Source of the DNA: UBA1952 sp965246785
GTDB lineage: Bacteria > Bacteroidota > Bacteroidia > Chitinophagales > Chitinophagaceae
Reading direction: 5' to 3'
DNA: 64,000 nucleotides
Assembly (NCBI GenBank): GCA_965246785.1
Contig: CBDFFM010000001.1
Location: 62,001-126,000, forward strand
The position numbers and the translations under genes were made by a program. Below the pieces are notes generated by a model that was not told the DNA's origin, made no database searches, and worked only from the letters and a program-made list of their open reading frames with translations. Of this stretch, positions 16,801 to 25,935 are shown piece by piece. Numbering within the stretch: the stretch's first letter is position 1; every line of letters starts with the position of its first letter.

Positions 16801-19800
16801 GCGGCAGCTTTACCGGGTTAAGCAATAATACCTACGTGCTGCACATTAAGGACGCAAACGGCTGTATTAAGGATACGAACCTCACTATCACGCAGCCCAC
16901 GCGCCTGACGCCGACAGTGAGTACCACGAACATTCTTTGCAATGGTGGCACTGCAACGGTAACAATCGGCGCAACGGGCAGCACGCCGGGCTATACTTAT
17001 GCAAGCGGCACTGGCGGCTACGGAAGCTCCGGAGCGTTTACGAATGTGCCTGTTGGTTGCATCACGTATCACGCCAAGGACAGCAACGGATGCATCGCTG
17101 ATACAATTGTCTGCCTCACGCAGCCGACACCCATCAGCGTGAGCATTACAAAGACTAATGTGCTTTGTAATGGCGGGGCCAGCGGGACGGTAACGATTAC
17201 CGCCACGGGCGGCACGCCGGGTTACACCTATGGCTATGACGCCAGTGCCTACGGAAGCAGCAATGTGCTCACCGGCCTTACCGCCGGCATCCATACCGTT
17301 CACACAAAGGATGTGAACGGTTGTATTAAAGACACGAACGTTACGGTAACGGAGCCTACGAAGCTCCTGCTCGGCTACACCTTCGTGCAGCCGCTTTGCT
17401 TCGGCGATGCCAACGGCAGCATTAACCTTTCGGCCTCAGGCGGCACCGCGCCTTATCAGTATTCCATCAACTCATTTGCCTTTAGCGGCATTACTAATTA
17501 TACGGGCCTTACCGCAGGCACTTACGTCCTGCATATTAAGGACGCCAACAACTGCACGAAGGACAGCACCATCACACTTGGCCAGCCCACGGCGCTTGCT
17601 ATGACGCTGGGCATCTCCAATGTGCTTTGCTTCGGCGGCAGCACTGGCTTCGTAACGGTTACGGCTTCCGGCGGCACGCCTGCCTTTAGCTATGCCATTG
17701 ATGCGGGTGCGTTTGGCGCATCCACCACGTTGAGCGGCCTTGCTGCCGGCGTACATACCGTCCACCTGAAGGATGCCAATGGTTGTACTAAGGACAGCAC
17801 CATTACCATCACGCAGCCGCTGAAGCTCAACCTGACCTACAACGCCACGCAGCCACTTTGTAACGGCAATGCGAACGGTTTCATCATCATAACCGGCATC
17901 GGCGGAACGACGCCTTACTCCTTTGCGCTGAACAGCGGGGCATTCGGCAGTTCCGGCACCTTTGCGGGCCTTAGCGCCGGTGTGGATACGCTGCACATCA
18001 AGGATGCGAACGGTTGTACTAAGGACAGCATCATCACCCTCGGCCAGCCGGTGACCCTTGCGCTTGCCGCTACGAAGACAAATGTGCTGTGCAATGGCGG
18101 CAACACTGGGACGGTAACCGTAACTGGCATCGGCGGCATTACGCCTTACAGCTACGGCTATGACGCGAATCCTTTTGGCTCCTCCAATGTGCTCACTGGC
18201 CTTACCGCCGGCATCCACACCATTCACCTGAAAGACGTGAACGGCTGTACGAAGGATACTAACATCACCATTACTGAGCCGACAAAGCTGCTGATGGGCT
18301 ATACGTTCGTAAAGCCGCTTTGCTTTGCCGATGCGAACGGTTCCATCAACATCTCTGCCAGCGGAGGCACGCCGGCTTACCAGTACGCGCTCAACGCCGG
18401 CGCTTTCAGCGGCACTACGGCTTACACCGGCCTAATCGCAGGCTCTTATGTGCTGCACATTAAGGACGCTAATGGCTGCGCAGTAGATAGCAATATCATC
18501 TTGGGCCAGCCGACTGCGCTTGCCATGACGCTGACCGTTACGAATGTCCTGTGCAATGCCGGCAATACAGGTACGGTGAGCGTGGTCGCTTCCGGCGGCA
18601 CGCCTGTGTATCAATACGCGCTTGATGCGGGCGCGTTTAGCGCGGCTACTTCTTACACGGGCCTCACTGCAGGTGTGCATACGTTGCACCTCAAGGATGC
18701 CAACGGCTGCACGAAGGATTCCACCTTCAGTGTGACGCAGCCGCTCAGGCTCAACCTTTCTTATACCCTTACGCAGCCGCTTTGCAATGGCGGCAATACC
18801 GGCTCCATTACAATCTCGGGCATTGGCGGCACGACGCCTTATCGCTATTCCATCAATAGCGGAGCTTTCGGTAGCTCCGGCATCTTTACAGGCCTGAGCT
18901 CCGGCGTGGATACGCTCCATGTCATTGATGCCAATAACTGCACGAAAGATAGCATCATCATTCTTGGCCAGCCAACGGCTGTAACGCTGACTGCTACCAA
19001 GACGGATGTACTGTGCAATGGCGGCAATAGCGGCACTGTAACGGTAACAGGCGCAGGCGGCATTACACCTTATACTTACGGCTATGACGCCAATCCTTAC
19101 GGCTCATCCAATGTGCTCACCGGCCTGACTGCCGGAGTACATGCGGTACACCTAAAGGACGCGAACGGCTGTATCAAGGACACAAACATCACCATTACCG
19201 AGCCTACGAAGCTACTCATCGGCTACACGCTCACGCAGCCGCTTTGCAACGGCGATGCGAACGGTACCATTACCATCACGTCTTCCGGTGGCACCCCGTC
19301 TTATCAATATTCGCTTAACTCATCTTCGTTCAGCACCTCGCCGGCCTATACCGGCCTTAGCGCGGGCACTTACGTGCTGCACCTGAAGGATGCGAACGGC
19401 TGTACGCGCGACAGCACTATTACGCTGGGCCAGCCCGTGGTGCTAGGCGTAATTCTTACAGTGACGAATGTGCTGTGCAATGGCAACAGCACCGGCTCTG
19501 TAACTGCCACCGCTAATGGCGGCACCACGCCTTATTCTTACGCGCTCGGCGCGGGTGCTTTCGGCTCCGGCAATACGTTTGGCGGCCTTGCAGCCGGCAC
19601 CTATACGCTGCATGTGAAGGATGCCAATGGCTGCACGAAGGACTCGAATTTCAGCATTACCCAACCCGCGAAGCTGAATCTTAGCTACACGGCTACGCAA
19701 CCGCTTTGTAATGGCGGCAACAATGGCTCCATCACTATCTCCGGCATTGGTGGTGCTACGCCTTACAGCTATGCGATTAACAGCGGCGCATTCGGCAGCC

Positions 19801-22800
19801 CGGGGACATTCACCGGCCTGGGCGCAGGCGCAGATACGCTTCATGTAAAGGATGCGAACGGCTGCACGAAGGACAGTATCATCACCCTCGGGCAACCGAC
19901 GGCCCTTGCCATGACGCTTGTGATTACGAACGTAAAGTGTAACGGCGGCAACAGCGGCACGGCGGCGGTAACCGGCTCCGGCGGCATTACACCGTACACC
20001 TACGCGGTGGATGCAGGCACTTACAGTTCCTCCAACATTCTTACCGCTCTCGCAGCGGGCTCGCACACGGTGCACCTGAAAGACGCCAACGGCTGTATCA
20101 AGGATTCGATCATCAACATCACGCAGCCTACAGTGCTGTCACTGGCTTATACAATCACGCAGCCGCTTTGTAACAATGACCCGAACGGTGCGATTAACGT
20201 AACCGGCATAGGTGGCACACCGCCTTATCAGTACTCGCTGGGCAGCTCGGCTTATGGCCCGTCCGGGCTCTTCACCGGCCTTACAGCGGGGGCCTACACG
20301 CTGCATGTGAAGGATGCTAATGGATGTACGAAGGACAGCAACATCACCCTCACGCAGCCGGCGCCTCTTGGCCTTACGCTTGGCGTCACAGCTATTCTTT
20401 GCAATGGCGATGCCGCGACAGTGACGGTTACCGCTACCGGCGGCACCACGGTTTACAGCTATGCTTATGATGCAAATGCCTTCGGCGCTTCTAATGTGCT
20501 GACCGGACTGCTGGCCGGCGCGCATATCATCCACCTTAAGGATGCGAACGGCTGCACCAAGGACACTAACATTACCATTGCGCAGCCTACGAAGCTGACG
20601 CTGACCTACACCGCGACGCCGCCGCTTTGTAACGGCGACCTGAATGGCTCACTGACTATTGCCGGCTCCGGTGGCGTAACACCATATACTTATGCCTTGA
20701 ACGGCGGCGTTTATGGCAGCTCCGGCACTTTTACCGGCCTTGGCGCCCGGATAGATACGCTGCACGTGAAGGACGCCAACGGATGTGTGAAGGACAGCAT
20801 TATCAACTTCACGCAGCCTGCTAAGCTGGCCTTTACGCTCGTCATCCAGAATGTGCTGTGCAATGGCGGCAATACCGGTCAGGTAACGGTCAACGCTAAC
20901 GGCGGTACGACGGCCTATCAATATGCTTCGGACACCAATCCGTTCGGCTCCTCCAATGTGCTGACGGGGCTTGCGGCAGGCACGCACGACATACACCTGA
21001 AAGACGCGAACGGCTGTACGAAGGACACGACCATTACCATCACGCAGCCAGCGGTACTGAGAGTGAACTATACATCCACAAATGCGACCTGCTTCGGCTT
21101 GGCCAACGGCACCATTACCATCAGCAGTACGGGTGGCACGACGCCCTACAGCTATGCGCTTAACACAGGCGCATTCGGCGCGAGCGGCTCTTTCACCGGC
21201 CTCGGTGCAGGTACTTACACAATGCATCTTAAAGACGCCAATGGCTGCACGGTGGACAGCACTATCACGCTCACCCAGCCAACGGACATCTTTGTGAACG
21301 CCTTCGTGAAGCGTCCGCGCTGCACACCGCTTGTGAATGGCATCGTAACGCTGTATCCGTTCGGCGGCACGCCGGGCTATACTTATGCCGTGAACACGGG
21401 CACTTATCAGACTTCGTCTACTATCTCCGGCCTCGGCTCCGGCACCTATACCTTCCACGTGAAGGACGCGAATGGCTGTATCCACGATACGACCATTACA
21501 GTGCAGGACTCTGTGTTTGTGCACGCCAACTATACGGTGAGCAATGTAACCTGCCCGCAGGGCAATAATGGCAGTGTAACGGTAACGCCATTCGGCGGCG
21601 ACCCGACCTACACTTTCTCGACCTCACTCGGCTCCACTACCACGCCGTATTCCACCGCCAATCCGATTACCGGGCTGGGTGGGAATACCTACATCCTGCA
21701 TGTGAAGGATGCCAACGGCTGTGTGCTTGATACGTCGGTTACCATTACGCAGCCGCCATACATCCTGCCTTCAACCACCGTTACGCAGCCGAAGTGCAAT
21801 GGCGGCGCCGATGGCACCATACAGGCCACGGCTACAGGCGGCACTCCGGGCTACACCTTCGCACTTGCGGCCGGCGGGCCTTATAACAGTACCGGCTCCT
21901 TCAATGGTATAAAGGCCGGCAGCTATACCCTCTATGTAAAAGACGCAAACGGCTGCGTGCAGACATGGGCCGTGCAGGTAGGGCAGCCGACGCCGATTGT
22001 GATTGACTCCATCTTCAAGACCGACCTGCTTTGCTACGGCGACAACTCCGGCACAACCCGCGTATATGCTTCCGGGGGCACGCCGCCTTACCAATATGCT
22101 TTTGACGGACAGCCCTACACCAGCCTCATTCCCGTGACGGGCATTAATGCCGGTCGTCATACTATCCATATCCAGGATGCGAACGGCTGCATTAAGGACA
22201 CGTTCCTCATCTTCAATCAACCGCCGCAACTTCACTTCACTATGCCCGGCGTGGTGCAGCCTACCTGCGAGGGTAAGCTGGATGGCTCTATCACCATTGC
22301 GGCATTCGGCGGTACGCCGGCTTACCTCTTTGCAATGGATGCGGGCACCTACAAGCAGGTGAACCTGTATTCCGGCCTCGGTGAGGGCAGCTACGTCTTC
22401 CATGTGAAAGATGCGAACAATTGCGGCTATGATACTACCATCGCTCTCACTGGCTATCCACACATCGTGATGGGCGAGCCTGAGCTGACGCCGCCGTCTT
22501 GCTACGGCCTTGCCAATGGCTTAATCAACCTCAATGTGAGCGGTGGCGTGGCTCCGCTGACGTACCACATTGTAAGTCCGAACATGACCAACAACACGGG
22601 TGTCTTTGACACCTTGCGCCGCGGCAACTACAGCTTCCAGATTACGGATGCGAAGGGCTGCCGTAAGGATACCAGCCTCTTCCTCGACGAGCCTGAGCCA
22701 CTGCTGGTGCAGGCCAATACGACACCGAACGATTGCGAGGGCGTGGACGACAACGGGGCCATTGCCGCGGTGGTAAAGGGCGGCACCTCGCCTTATGCCT

Positions 22801-23210
22801 ACGTCTGGAGTAATGGCGTAACGAGTGATGAGCAACGCGGCGTAGCTAACGGCGCTTATTGGGTGAAGGTGGTTGACGCCCACCTCTGCGCCGACTCCGC
22901 GCTGGCTATGGTCGGCTACGACAATTGCTGCAAACCCTTCTTGCCCGATGCGTTCACACCGAATGGCGATGGCAAAAACGACATCTACCGCCTGCGCTGG
23001 AAGGGCGATGTGAAGAGTCTTGTCTTCTCCATTTACAACCGCTTTGGTGAGCGCATCTTCGTCTCTTACCAGCCGGATGTTGGCTGGGATGGCACCTTCC
23101 ACGGTCGCCCGGTGGATATGGGCGTTTACTTCTACGACGTAAAGTTTGACTGCGGCAGCAAGGAAGGCAATAGGGTAGAGTATAAGGGGGATGTTACGTT
23201 GATACGTTAA
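13815..23210 (+). CDS. Giant SprB-repeat surface protein with gliding-motility-type (T9SS type B) C-terminus
   Basis: The product is about 3,131 residues from the ATG at 13815; a TTG at 13791 is possible but less likely. A Sec signal peptide (IFLTALILPLLLLMSRRAEA, cleavage before THF) is followed by an N-terminal domain of about 450 residues (FYGADFNYTW, YGDCNG, DPENDSLSFAL). From about residue 490 there are roughly 34 SprB-type repeats of about 77 residues, each with a GGTxPYxYA core, a GSSxxFTGLxAGTYTLH strand, a KDANGCxKDxxIT signature and a QPT linker. The last about 90 residues (LPDAFTPNGDGKND, then IYNRFGERIF, GWDGTFHGRPVDMGVY) form the gliding_CTERM sorting domain, so export and surface attachment by T9SS are expected. 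SprB is the mobile adhesin of gliding Flavobacterium; here an adhesin role is inferred. Two Cys per repeat suggest disulfide-stabilised modules. Confidence 0.95.
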   Translation: MTHTLRHNIFLTALILPLLLLMSRRAEATHFYGADFNYTWVSGTQYTIRLTVYGDCNGSSFPYLNGATPEVEIYKNNVLQSTKYLTQVGGGFEVTPVCPSQASNTVCSNPFSTIPGVKRYIYEGTYTLGSTSTNWKFRFTGNMPNAPIASSAGRSNSIGNIANGSVTALEALLNNAPNVNSSVNYTTIPTPFFCVNKAANYNPGAVDPENDSLSFALVAGLNGGGGTVTYNTGYSATAPLTASPFSVSSANGQVSFTPTSAQQSLVVSRVSEYRNGVLMGTSMREMTFVVLSSCSNNPPTAGVSNPSTNVGATTTTTVSSCKSAGTISFNLNPTDPDGDKINMQAAGLPAGATFSILNNNGFFPIGTFTWNLTNVTPGTYFFFVTLTDDGCSLSSKQTLAYTINVYGDPNPGYTLISAATCTAKAKYTLAPFAGVAPYNITVSNTGTTHTFTGITSGVTDSLSPGTYLIHTVNAIGCSYDTTITIASPTNLRASVSYIKPNCFGSSTGSITVNGLNGVSPYTYAIGTGTFSSANTFTGLAAGTYMLHLKDAASCTLDTSVTLQDTVETQATVAFSRPPCNHFPNGSISISAFGTVGPYTYAIGAGTYGSSGVFGGLFSGAYTIHIKNGIGCVKDTVVTLPDSVKIAAIVPVTNALCFGNTNGTITVNANGAYPPYTYAVNTGPYGSSNVFTGLPAGTYAVHVRDTAQCYFDTTITITQPTPVVNVPTVTTNVSCNAGADGAISVAASGGTPGYTYAIGSGVYGSASSFTGLTAGIYTLHVKDANSCIKDSIVTVMQPTPILIGWTFTSPACSNTANGSVTLNASGGTPGYTYSVDALAYQSSGTFTGLLGGAHTLHAKDANGCIKDSSINLSAPARLTPTAALRKSTCATLGNGQVMLGATGGTSGYTFAQGSGAYGSSGIFSPLVAGTYIFHVKDANGCITDTTVTIADSLTISGNVTVTNVQCYNLVNGSISVTGTGGGSPYTYALGTGTYGSSGSFTGLSNNTYVLHIKDANGCIKDTNLTITQPTRLTPTVSTTNILCNGGTATVTIGATGSTPGYTYASGTGGYGSSGAFTNVPVGCITYHAKDSNGCIADTIVCLTQPTPISVSITKTNVLCNGGASGTVTITATGGTPGYTYGYDASAYGSSNVLTGLTAGIHTVHTKDVNGCIKDTNVTVTEPTKLLLGYTFVQPLCFGDANGSINLSASGGTAPYQYSINSFAFSGITNYTGLTAGTYVLHIKDANNCTKDSTITLGQPTALAMTLGISNVLCFGGSTGFVTVTASGGTPAFSYAIDAGAFGASTTLSGLAAGVHTVHLKDANGCTKDSTITITQPLKLNLTYNATQPLCNGNANGFIIITGIGGTTPYSFALNSGAFGSSGTFAGLSAGVDTLHIKDANGCTKDSIITLGQPVTLALAATKTNVLCNGGNTGTVTVTGIGGITPYSYGYDANPFGSSNVLTGLTAGIHTIHLKDVNGCTKDTNITITEPTKLLMGYTFVKPLCFADANGSINISASGGTPAYQYALNAGAFSGTTAYTGLIAGSYVLHIKDANGCAVDSNIILGQPTALAMTLTVTNVLCNAGNTGTVSVVASGGTPVYQYALDAGAFSAATSYTGLTAGVHTLHLKDANGCTKDSTFSVTQPLRLNLSYTLTQPLCNGGNTGSITISGIGGTTPYRYSINSGAFGSSGIFTGLSSGVDTLHVIDANNCTKDSIIILGQPTAVTLTATKTDVLCNGGNSGTVTVTGAGGITPYTYGYDANPYGSSNVLTGLTAGVHAVHLKDANGCIKDTNITITEPTKLLIGYTLTQPLCNGDANGTITITSSGGTPSYQYSLNSSSFSTSPAYTGLSAGTYVLHLKDANGCTRDSTITLGQPVVLGVILTVTNVLCNGNSTGSVTATANGGTTPYSYALGAGAFGSGNTFGGLAAGTYTLHVKDANGCTKDSNFSITQPAKLNLSYTATQPLCNGGNNGSITISGIGGATPYSYAINSGAFGSPGTFTGLGAGADTLHVKDANGCTKDSIITLGQPTALAMTLVITNVKCNGGNSGTAAVTGSGGITPYTYAVDAGTYSSSNILTALAAGSHTVHLKDANGCIKDSIINITQPTVLSLAYTITQPLCNNDPNGAINVTGIGGTPPYQYSLGSSAYGPSGLFTGLTAGAYTLHVKDANGCTKDSNITLTQPAPLGLTLGVTAILCNGDAATVTVTATGGTTVYSYAYDANAFGASNVLTGLLAGAHIIHLKDANGCTKDTNITIAQPTKLTLTYTATPPLCNGDLNGSLTIAGSGGVTPYTYALNGGVYGSSGTFTGLGARIDTLHVKDANGCVKDSIINFTQPAKLAFTLVIQNVLCNGGNTGQVTVNANGGTTAYQYASDTNPFGSSNVLTGLAAGTHDIHLKDANGCTKDTTITITQPAVLRVNYTSTNATCFGLANGTITISSTGGTTPYSYALNTGAFGASGSFTGLGAGTYTMHLKDANGCTVDSTITLTQPTDIFVNAFVKRPRCTPLVNGIVTLYPFGGTPGYTYAVNTGTYQTSSTISGLGSGTYTFHVKDANGCIHDTTITVQDSVFVHANYTVSNVTCPQGNNGSVTVTPFGGDPTYTFSTSLGSTTTPYSTANPITGLGGNTYILHVKDANGCVLDTSVTITQPPYILPSTTVTQPKCNGGADGTIQATATGGTPGYTFALAAGGPYNSTGSFNGIKAGSYTLYVKDANGCVQTWAVQVGQPTPIVIDSIFKTDLLCYGDNSGTTRVYASGGTPPYQYAFDGQPYTSLIPVTGINAGRHTIHIQDANGCIKDTFLIFNQPPQLHFTMPGVVQPTCEGKLDGSITIAAFGGTPAYLFAMDAGTYKQVNLYSGLGEGSYVFHVKDANNCGYDTTIALTGYPHIVMGEPELTPPSCYGLANGLINLNVSGGVAPLTYHIVSPNMTNNTGVFDTLRRGNYSFQITDAKGCRKDTSLFLDEPEPLLVQANTTPNDCEGVDDNGAIAAVVKGGTSPYAYVWSNGVTSDEQRGVANGAYWVKVVDAHLCADSALAMVGYDNCCKPFLPDAFTPNGDGKNDIYRLRWKGDVKSLVFSIYNRFGERIFVSYQPDVGWDGTFHGRPVDMGVYFYDVKFDCGSKEGNRVEYKGDVTLIR
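17352..20123 (+). repeat. Three tandem 924-bp superunits inside the SprB-repeat gene
   Basis: The (E/Q)P(T) linker starting a superunit falls at 17352, 18276, 19200 and 20124, exactly 924 bases (308 codons, four 77-residue modules) apart. Each superunit opens with a KLL(L/M/I)GYT block and contains a YGYDANP(F/Y)GSSNVL module near its end. Before and after this core the spacing slips by one codon. Confidence 0.85.
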
Positions 23211-23233
23211 GACGTAGAAGCATTGAATAGTTG

Positions 23234-23270
23234 GAAAAGGGCTGAAGGCGACTGCTTTCAGCCCTTTCCT
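23234..23270 (+). terminator. Intrinsic terminator after the SprB-repeat gene
   Basis: Stem AAAGGGCTGAA/TTCAGCCCTTT with a 10-base loop, followed by CCTTTC; 25 bases after the stop. Confidence 0.75.
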
Positions 23271-23340
23271 TTCTGGTAAGCGGGGAAAGTTTAGTGCGTT
23301 AAATGAATTCAACCTGTTCAAGGCCCAACGTCCAACACCT

Positions 23341-23348
23341 CATCTTTG
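23341..23348 (+). promoter_or_regulatory. Putative -7 promoter box (CATCTTTG)
   Basis: One mismatch to TAnnTTTG; ends 6 bases before the purT ATG, implying a leaderless or nearly leaderless transcript. Confidence 0.4.
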
Positions 23349-23354
23349 CGGCCG

Positions 23355-24524
23355 ATGAACAAGAAAATCCTGCTCCTTGGCTCAGGCGAACTGGGTAAAG
23401 AGTTTGCCATCGCCGCGCAGCGCATCGGGCAGACCGTGATTGCCGTGGACAGCTATGCGGGCGCGCCGGCCATGCAAGTAGCGCACGGCTTTGAGGTAAT
23501 AAATATGCTAGACGGCGCAGCGCTGGATGCGGTGGTGGAAAAGCATAAACCGGACATCATTGTGCCGGAAGTGGAAGCCATCCGCACGGAGCGCTTTTAT
23601 GATTATGAGGCAAGCGGCATCCAGGTGGTGCCATCAGCAAGAGCGGCCAACTTTACGATGAACCGCAAGGCCATCCGCGACCTCGCGGCAAAAGAATTGG
23701 GATTGAAGACGGCGGCATATCGCTATGCCACTTCGGCCGATACCCTGCGAGAAGCGGTGGCAGAAATAGGGATGCCCTGCGTGGTGAAGCCGCTGATGTC
23801 TTCATTCGGCAAAGGCCAAAGCACCATTAAGACGGAAGTGGATATTGACCAGGCATGGAGGTATGCGATGGAAGGCACACGCGGCGACCTCGTTGAGGTG
23901 ATTGTAGAAGCCTTTGTAAAATTCAATTCAGAAATCACGCTGCTGACGGTAACGCAAAAAGGCGATTTACCGACGTTGTTCTGCGCACCAGTAGGCCACC
24001 GGCAGGAGCGCGGCGATTATATGGAAAGCTGGCAGCCTGCGGCGGTAAGCGATGAAGATTTAGCGGATGCGCAGCGGATGGCAAGCGAAGTAACGGCGGC
24101 TCTCGGCGGCGCGGGCCTCTTTGGCGTAGAGTTCTTCCTGGCTGACGATGGCGTTTACTTCTCCGAGCTTTCTCCGCGGCCGCACGATACGGGCATGGTT
24201 ACGCTGGCGCGCACGCAGAACTTTAATGAGTTTGAGCTGCACCTGCGCGCGGTGCTGGGACTGCCTATTGCACAGATTACTTTGGAGAAGGCTGGCGCAA
24301 GCGCGGTAATTCTGGCATCACAACACTCGGACAATCCGCACTACGAAGGCATTGAAAGGATAGCTGCGCTGCCAAGGACGGACTTCCGCATATTCGGGAA
24401 GCCAACGTCGAGGCCCTACCGGCGGATGGGCGTAGCCCTAGTACATGCGCCGCCTGGCACGCCGATTGAGCAGGTGGTGGAAGATGCGAAGCGGGCGGCA
24501 GGGCTTGTAACAGTAAGCGGCTAA
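23355..24524 (+). CDS. purT: Formate-dependent phosphoribosylglycinamide formyltransferase (GAR transformylase 2)
   Basis: The product is 389 residues from the ATG at 23355; a TTG at 23346 would add three residues. PurT uses ATP and formate to convert GAR to FGAR, the folate-independent route in purine synthesis. The N-terminal ILLLGSGELGKEFAIAAQRI is the characteristic Rossmann-like loop; AQ..G..VIAVDSYAGAPAMQ, IVPEVEAI, the ATP-grasp segments CVVKPLMSSFGKGQS and AGLFGVEFFLADDGVYFSEL with SPRPHDTGMVTL follow in the expected order. Cytoplasmic. Preceded by the terminator of the SprB gene, so it has its own promoter; the next gene follows after 38 bases with a promoter-like box in between. Confidence 0.96.
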   Translation: MNKKILLLGSGELGKEFAIAAQRIGQTVIAVDSYAGAPAMQVAHGFEVINMLDGAALDAVVEKHKPDIIVPEVEAIRTERFYDYEASGIQVVPSARAANFTMNRKAIRDLAAKELGLKTAAYRYATSADTLREAVAEIGMPCVVKPLMSSFGKGQSTIKTEVDIDQAWRYAMEGTRGDLVEVIVEAFVKFNSEITLLTVTQKGDLPTLFCAPVGHRQERGDYMESWQPAAVSDEDLADAQRMASEVTAALGGAGLFGVEFFLADDGVYFSELSPRPHDTGMVTLARTQNFNEFELHLRAVLGLPIAQITLEKAGASAVILASQHSDNPHYEGIERIAALPRTDFRIFGKPTSRPYRRMGVALVHAPPGTPIEQVVEDAKRAAGLVTVSG

Positions 24525-24550
24525 GCCGCTATGCGTAGTCCGGTGCGTGC

Positions 24551-24558
24551 TACCTTAG
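24551..24558 (+). promoter_or_regulatory. Putative -7 promoter box (TACCTTAG)
   Basis: Same GCTACCTTAG string as at 1682; ends 4 bases before the ATG at 24563. Confidence 0.4.
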
Positions 24559-24562
24559 AACT

Positions 24563-25018
24563 ATGAACCGCAGCTTACTCCATCACAACGCCAATAAGCA
24601 GATGCTTAAGCGAATAGCATTGCTTACACCCGCCACTGTAGCGAAGTGGGGCACAATGGACGCCGCGGCGATGTTGCGGCACTGCCGGATTGTGGCCGAG
24701 ACCATCCTTGCGCGGCAAAGCCCGGATGAGTCGCCCACATTGAAGCAGCTTATGCTGCGGACGCTGGTGCTCCACATCATGCGCCGGCTGCCTAAGGGCC
24801 GGCAGCAGCCGAAGGTGATAGCCGAGGCAATGGCCGCGCAGCCATCATTATCTTTTGAAGAAGAGCGGCAACATCTGGCGGAAATAACGAGCCGCTTTGC
24901 GAATTATGGAGGTGTGCTTAGTGGCCGGCATCCCGTCTTTGGCCCGATGAGGACGGCGCATTGGGGCGCATTCGCATGGCTGCATTTAGACCATCATTTG
25001 CGACAGTTTGGGGTGTAG
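24563..25018 (+). CDS. DUF1569 (DinB-like) protein
   Basis: The product is 151 residues. It matches the DUF1569 pattern: ML..IALLTP..VAKWGTMDAAAMLRHC near residues 14-41 (typical family form LTP..xxWGkMxxaqMLxHC), then a region with FxxE and the late HPVFGPM...HWGAFAWLHLDHHLRQFG, where the final His residues would be the metal-site ligands of the DinB-like bundle. No signal peptide. Function unknown. A promoter-like box directly before the start suggests independent, possibly leaderless expression. Confidence 0.85.
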   Translation: MNRSLLHHNANKQMLKRIALLTPATVAKWGTMDAAAMLRHCRIVAETILARQSPDESPTLKQLMLRTLVLHIMRRLPKGRQQPKVIAEAMAAQPSLSFEEERQHLAEITSRFANYGGVLSGRHPVFGPMRTAHWGAFAWLHLDHHLRQFGV

Positions 25019-25047
25019 GGATTCTTGAAGAAACCATAGAATAATAT

Positions 25048-25091
25048 CACGGGAAGTTCACGGGAACTTCGCGGTGACTTCACGGGAAGTT
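25048..25091. repeat. Four tandem 11-bp repeats (CACGGGAAGTT type)
   Basis: Units CACGGGAAGTT, CACGGGAACTT, CGCGGTGACTT, CACGGGAAGTT follow without gaps. The rest of the interval 25019-25257 has a CTGTTC-GGA-GAACAG hairpin (25138-25152) but no convincing gene. Confidence 0.8.
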
Positions 25092-25257
25092 TATGGTAGC
25101 TACTGAGTTATTAGCTTATGGCTTCGGCTGCCGCCGAACTGTTCGGAGAACAGATTTATGCGCCTTCCGAGTGCGCTGCGCTAACATCCGGAAGAACCAA
25201 GGTTGGTATCCATGTTGGGCGGGCGTGAGTATCGCGGCTATACATGGCTTATATCCG

Positions 25258-25845
25258 CTAAAACAAACGGCCCTGCCACCTATAATCATAGGCAGGCGCA
25301 GCGCTACCACCGCCAAAAGGAAAATGAGCAATGATATCGTATTGTCCACGTGCCTCATTTAGCCGCCGCAGGCTAAGGCCATCAATTCTAAAGGAAAGGT
25401 TTGGTGTTGTCTTTGTAAACAACATGCGCGCATAGTATAGACTAAGTGAATCCAGGCCTCTTGCAATAGTCATGTGTGGCTCTGTGCACGCAAGGGCATC
25501 TAAGGGCAGCTTCCTGTTAAAATCCTTCATAACCGCAGCAAGCATGCCATAAGAAGGCTCGTCAGGTGCGAGAAAGAATGCGCCGCTGGCGAAGGCATCG
25601 TAGTGATTAAAGAGTACCGGTAATGATGACCGCCTAGCACAAAAATCTTCAGCAAACCGGCTGGCTGCGGCTAATTGCCAGCTATTGGCTGTGAAACTGG
25701 CAACAGTGAGGTGAGTATCTGAGTTGACGCTGGGATACGAACCAATCTGCCTTTGAAGGAACTTTTTGTATTGCTGTACTTGGCGCACGACATCGAGCGG
25801 AGGGCAAATCGCAAAAGCGTATTGTTTTGACACTATTAATAGCAA
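25258..25845 (-). CDS. 2'-5' RNA ligase family protein (2H phosphoesterase fold)
   Basis: The product is 195 residues. The two signature HxT/S motifs of the 2H superfamily are present: HLTVASF near residue 45 and HMTIARG near residue 123. The N-terminal FAICPPLDVVRQVQQYK matches the start of bacterial 2'-5' RNA ligase/cyclic phosphodiesterase proteins. Likely cytoplasmic, acting on RNA or nucleotide 2',3'-cyclic phosphates; the physiological substrate is unknown. It lies downstream of mfd on the same strand, 90 bases away. Confidence 0.85.
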   Translation of the reverse strand: MLLIVSKQYAFAICPPLDVVRQVQQYKKFLQRQIGSYPSVNSDTHLTVASFTANSWQLAAASRFAEDFCARRSSLPVLFNHYDAFASGAFFLAPDEPSYGMLAAVMKDFNRKLPLDALACTEPHMTIARGLDSLSLYYARMLFTKTTPNLSFRIDGLSLRRLNEARGQYDIIAHFPFGGGSAAPAYDYRWQGRLF

Positions 25846-25935
25846 TTAATTGTTGCTAAAAATAACATCATTGGGTGGATTGCTAACGGCAATAACAGAT
25901 CCCCCCTCGGGATTAAAGACAGCGAAACATCACAT

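Noticed and set aside
13815..23210. Leftward frames of 130-290 codons inside the SprB-repeat gene
   Set aside because: They are antisense shadows of the repeated modules and repeat with the same period.
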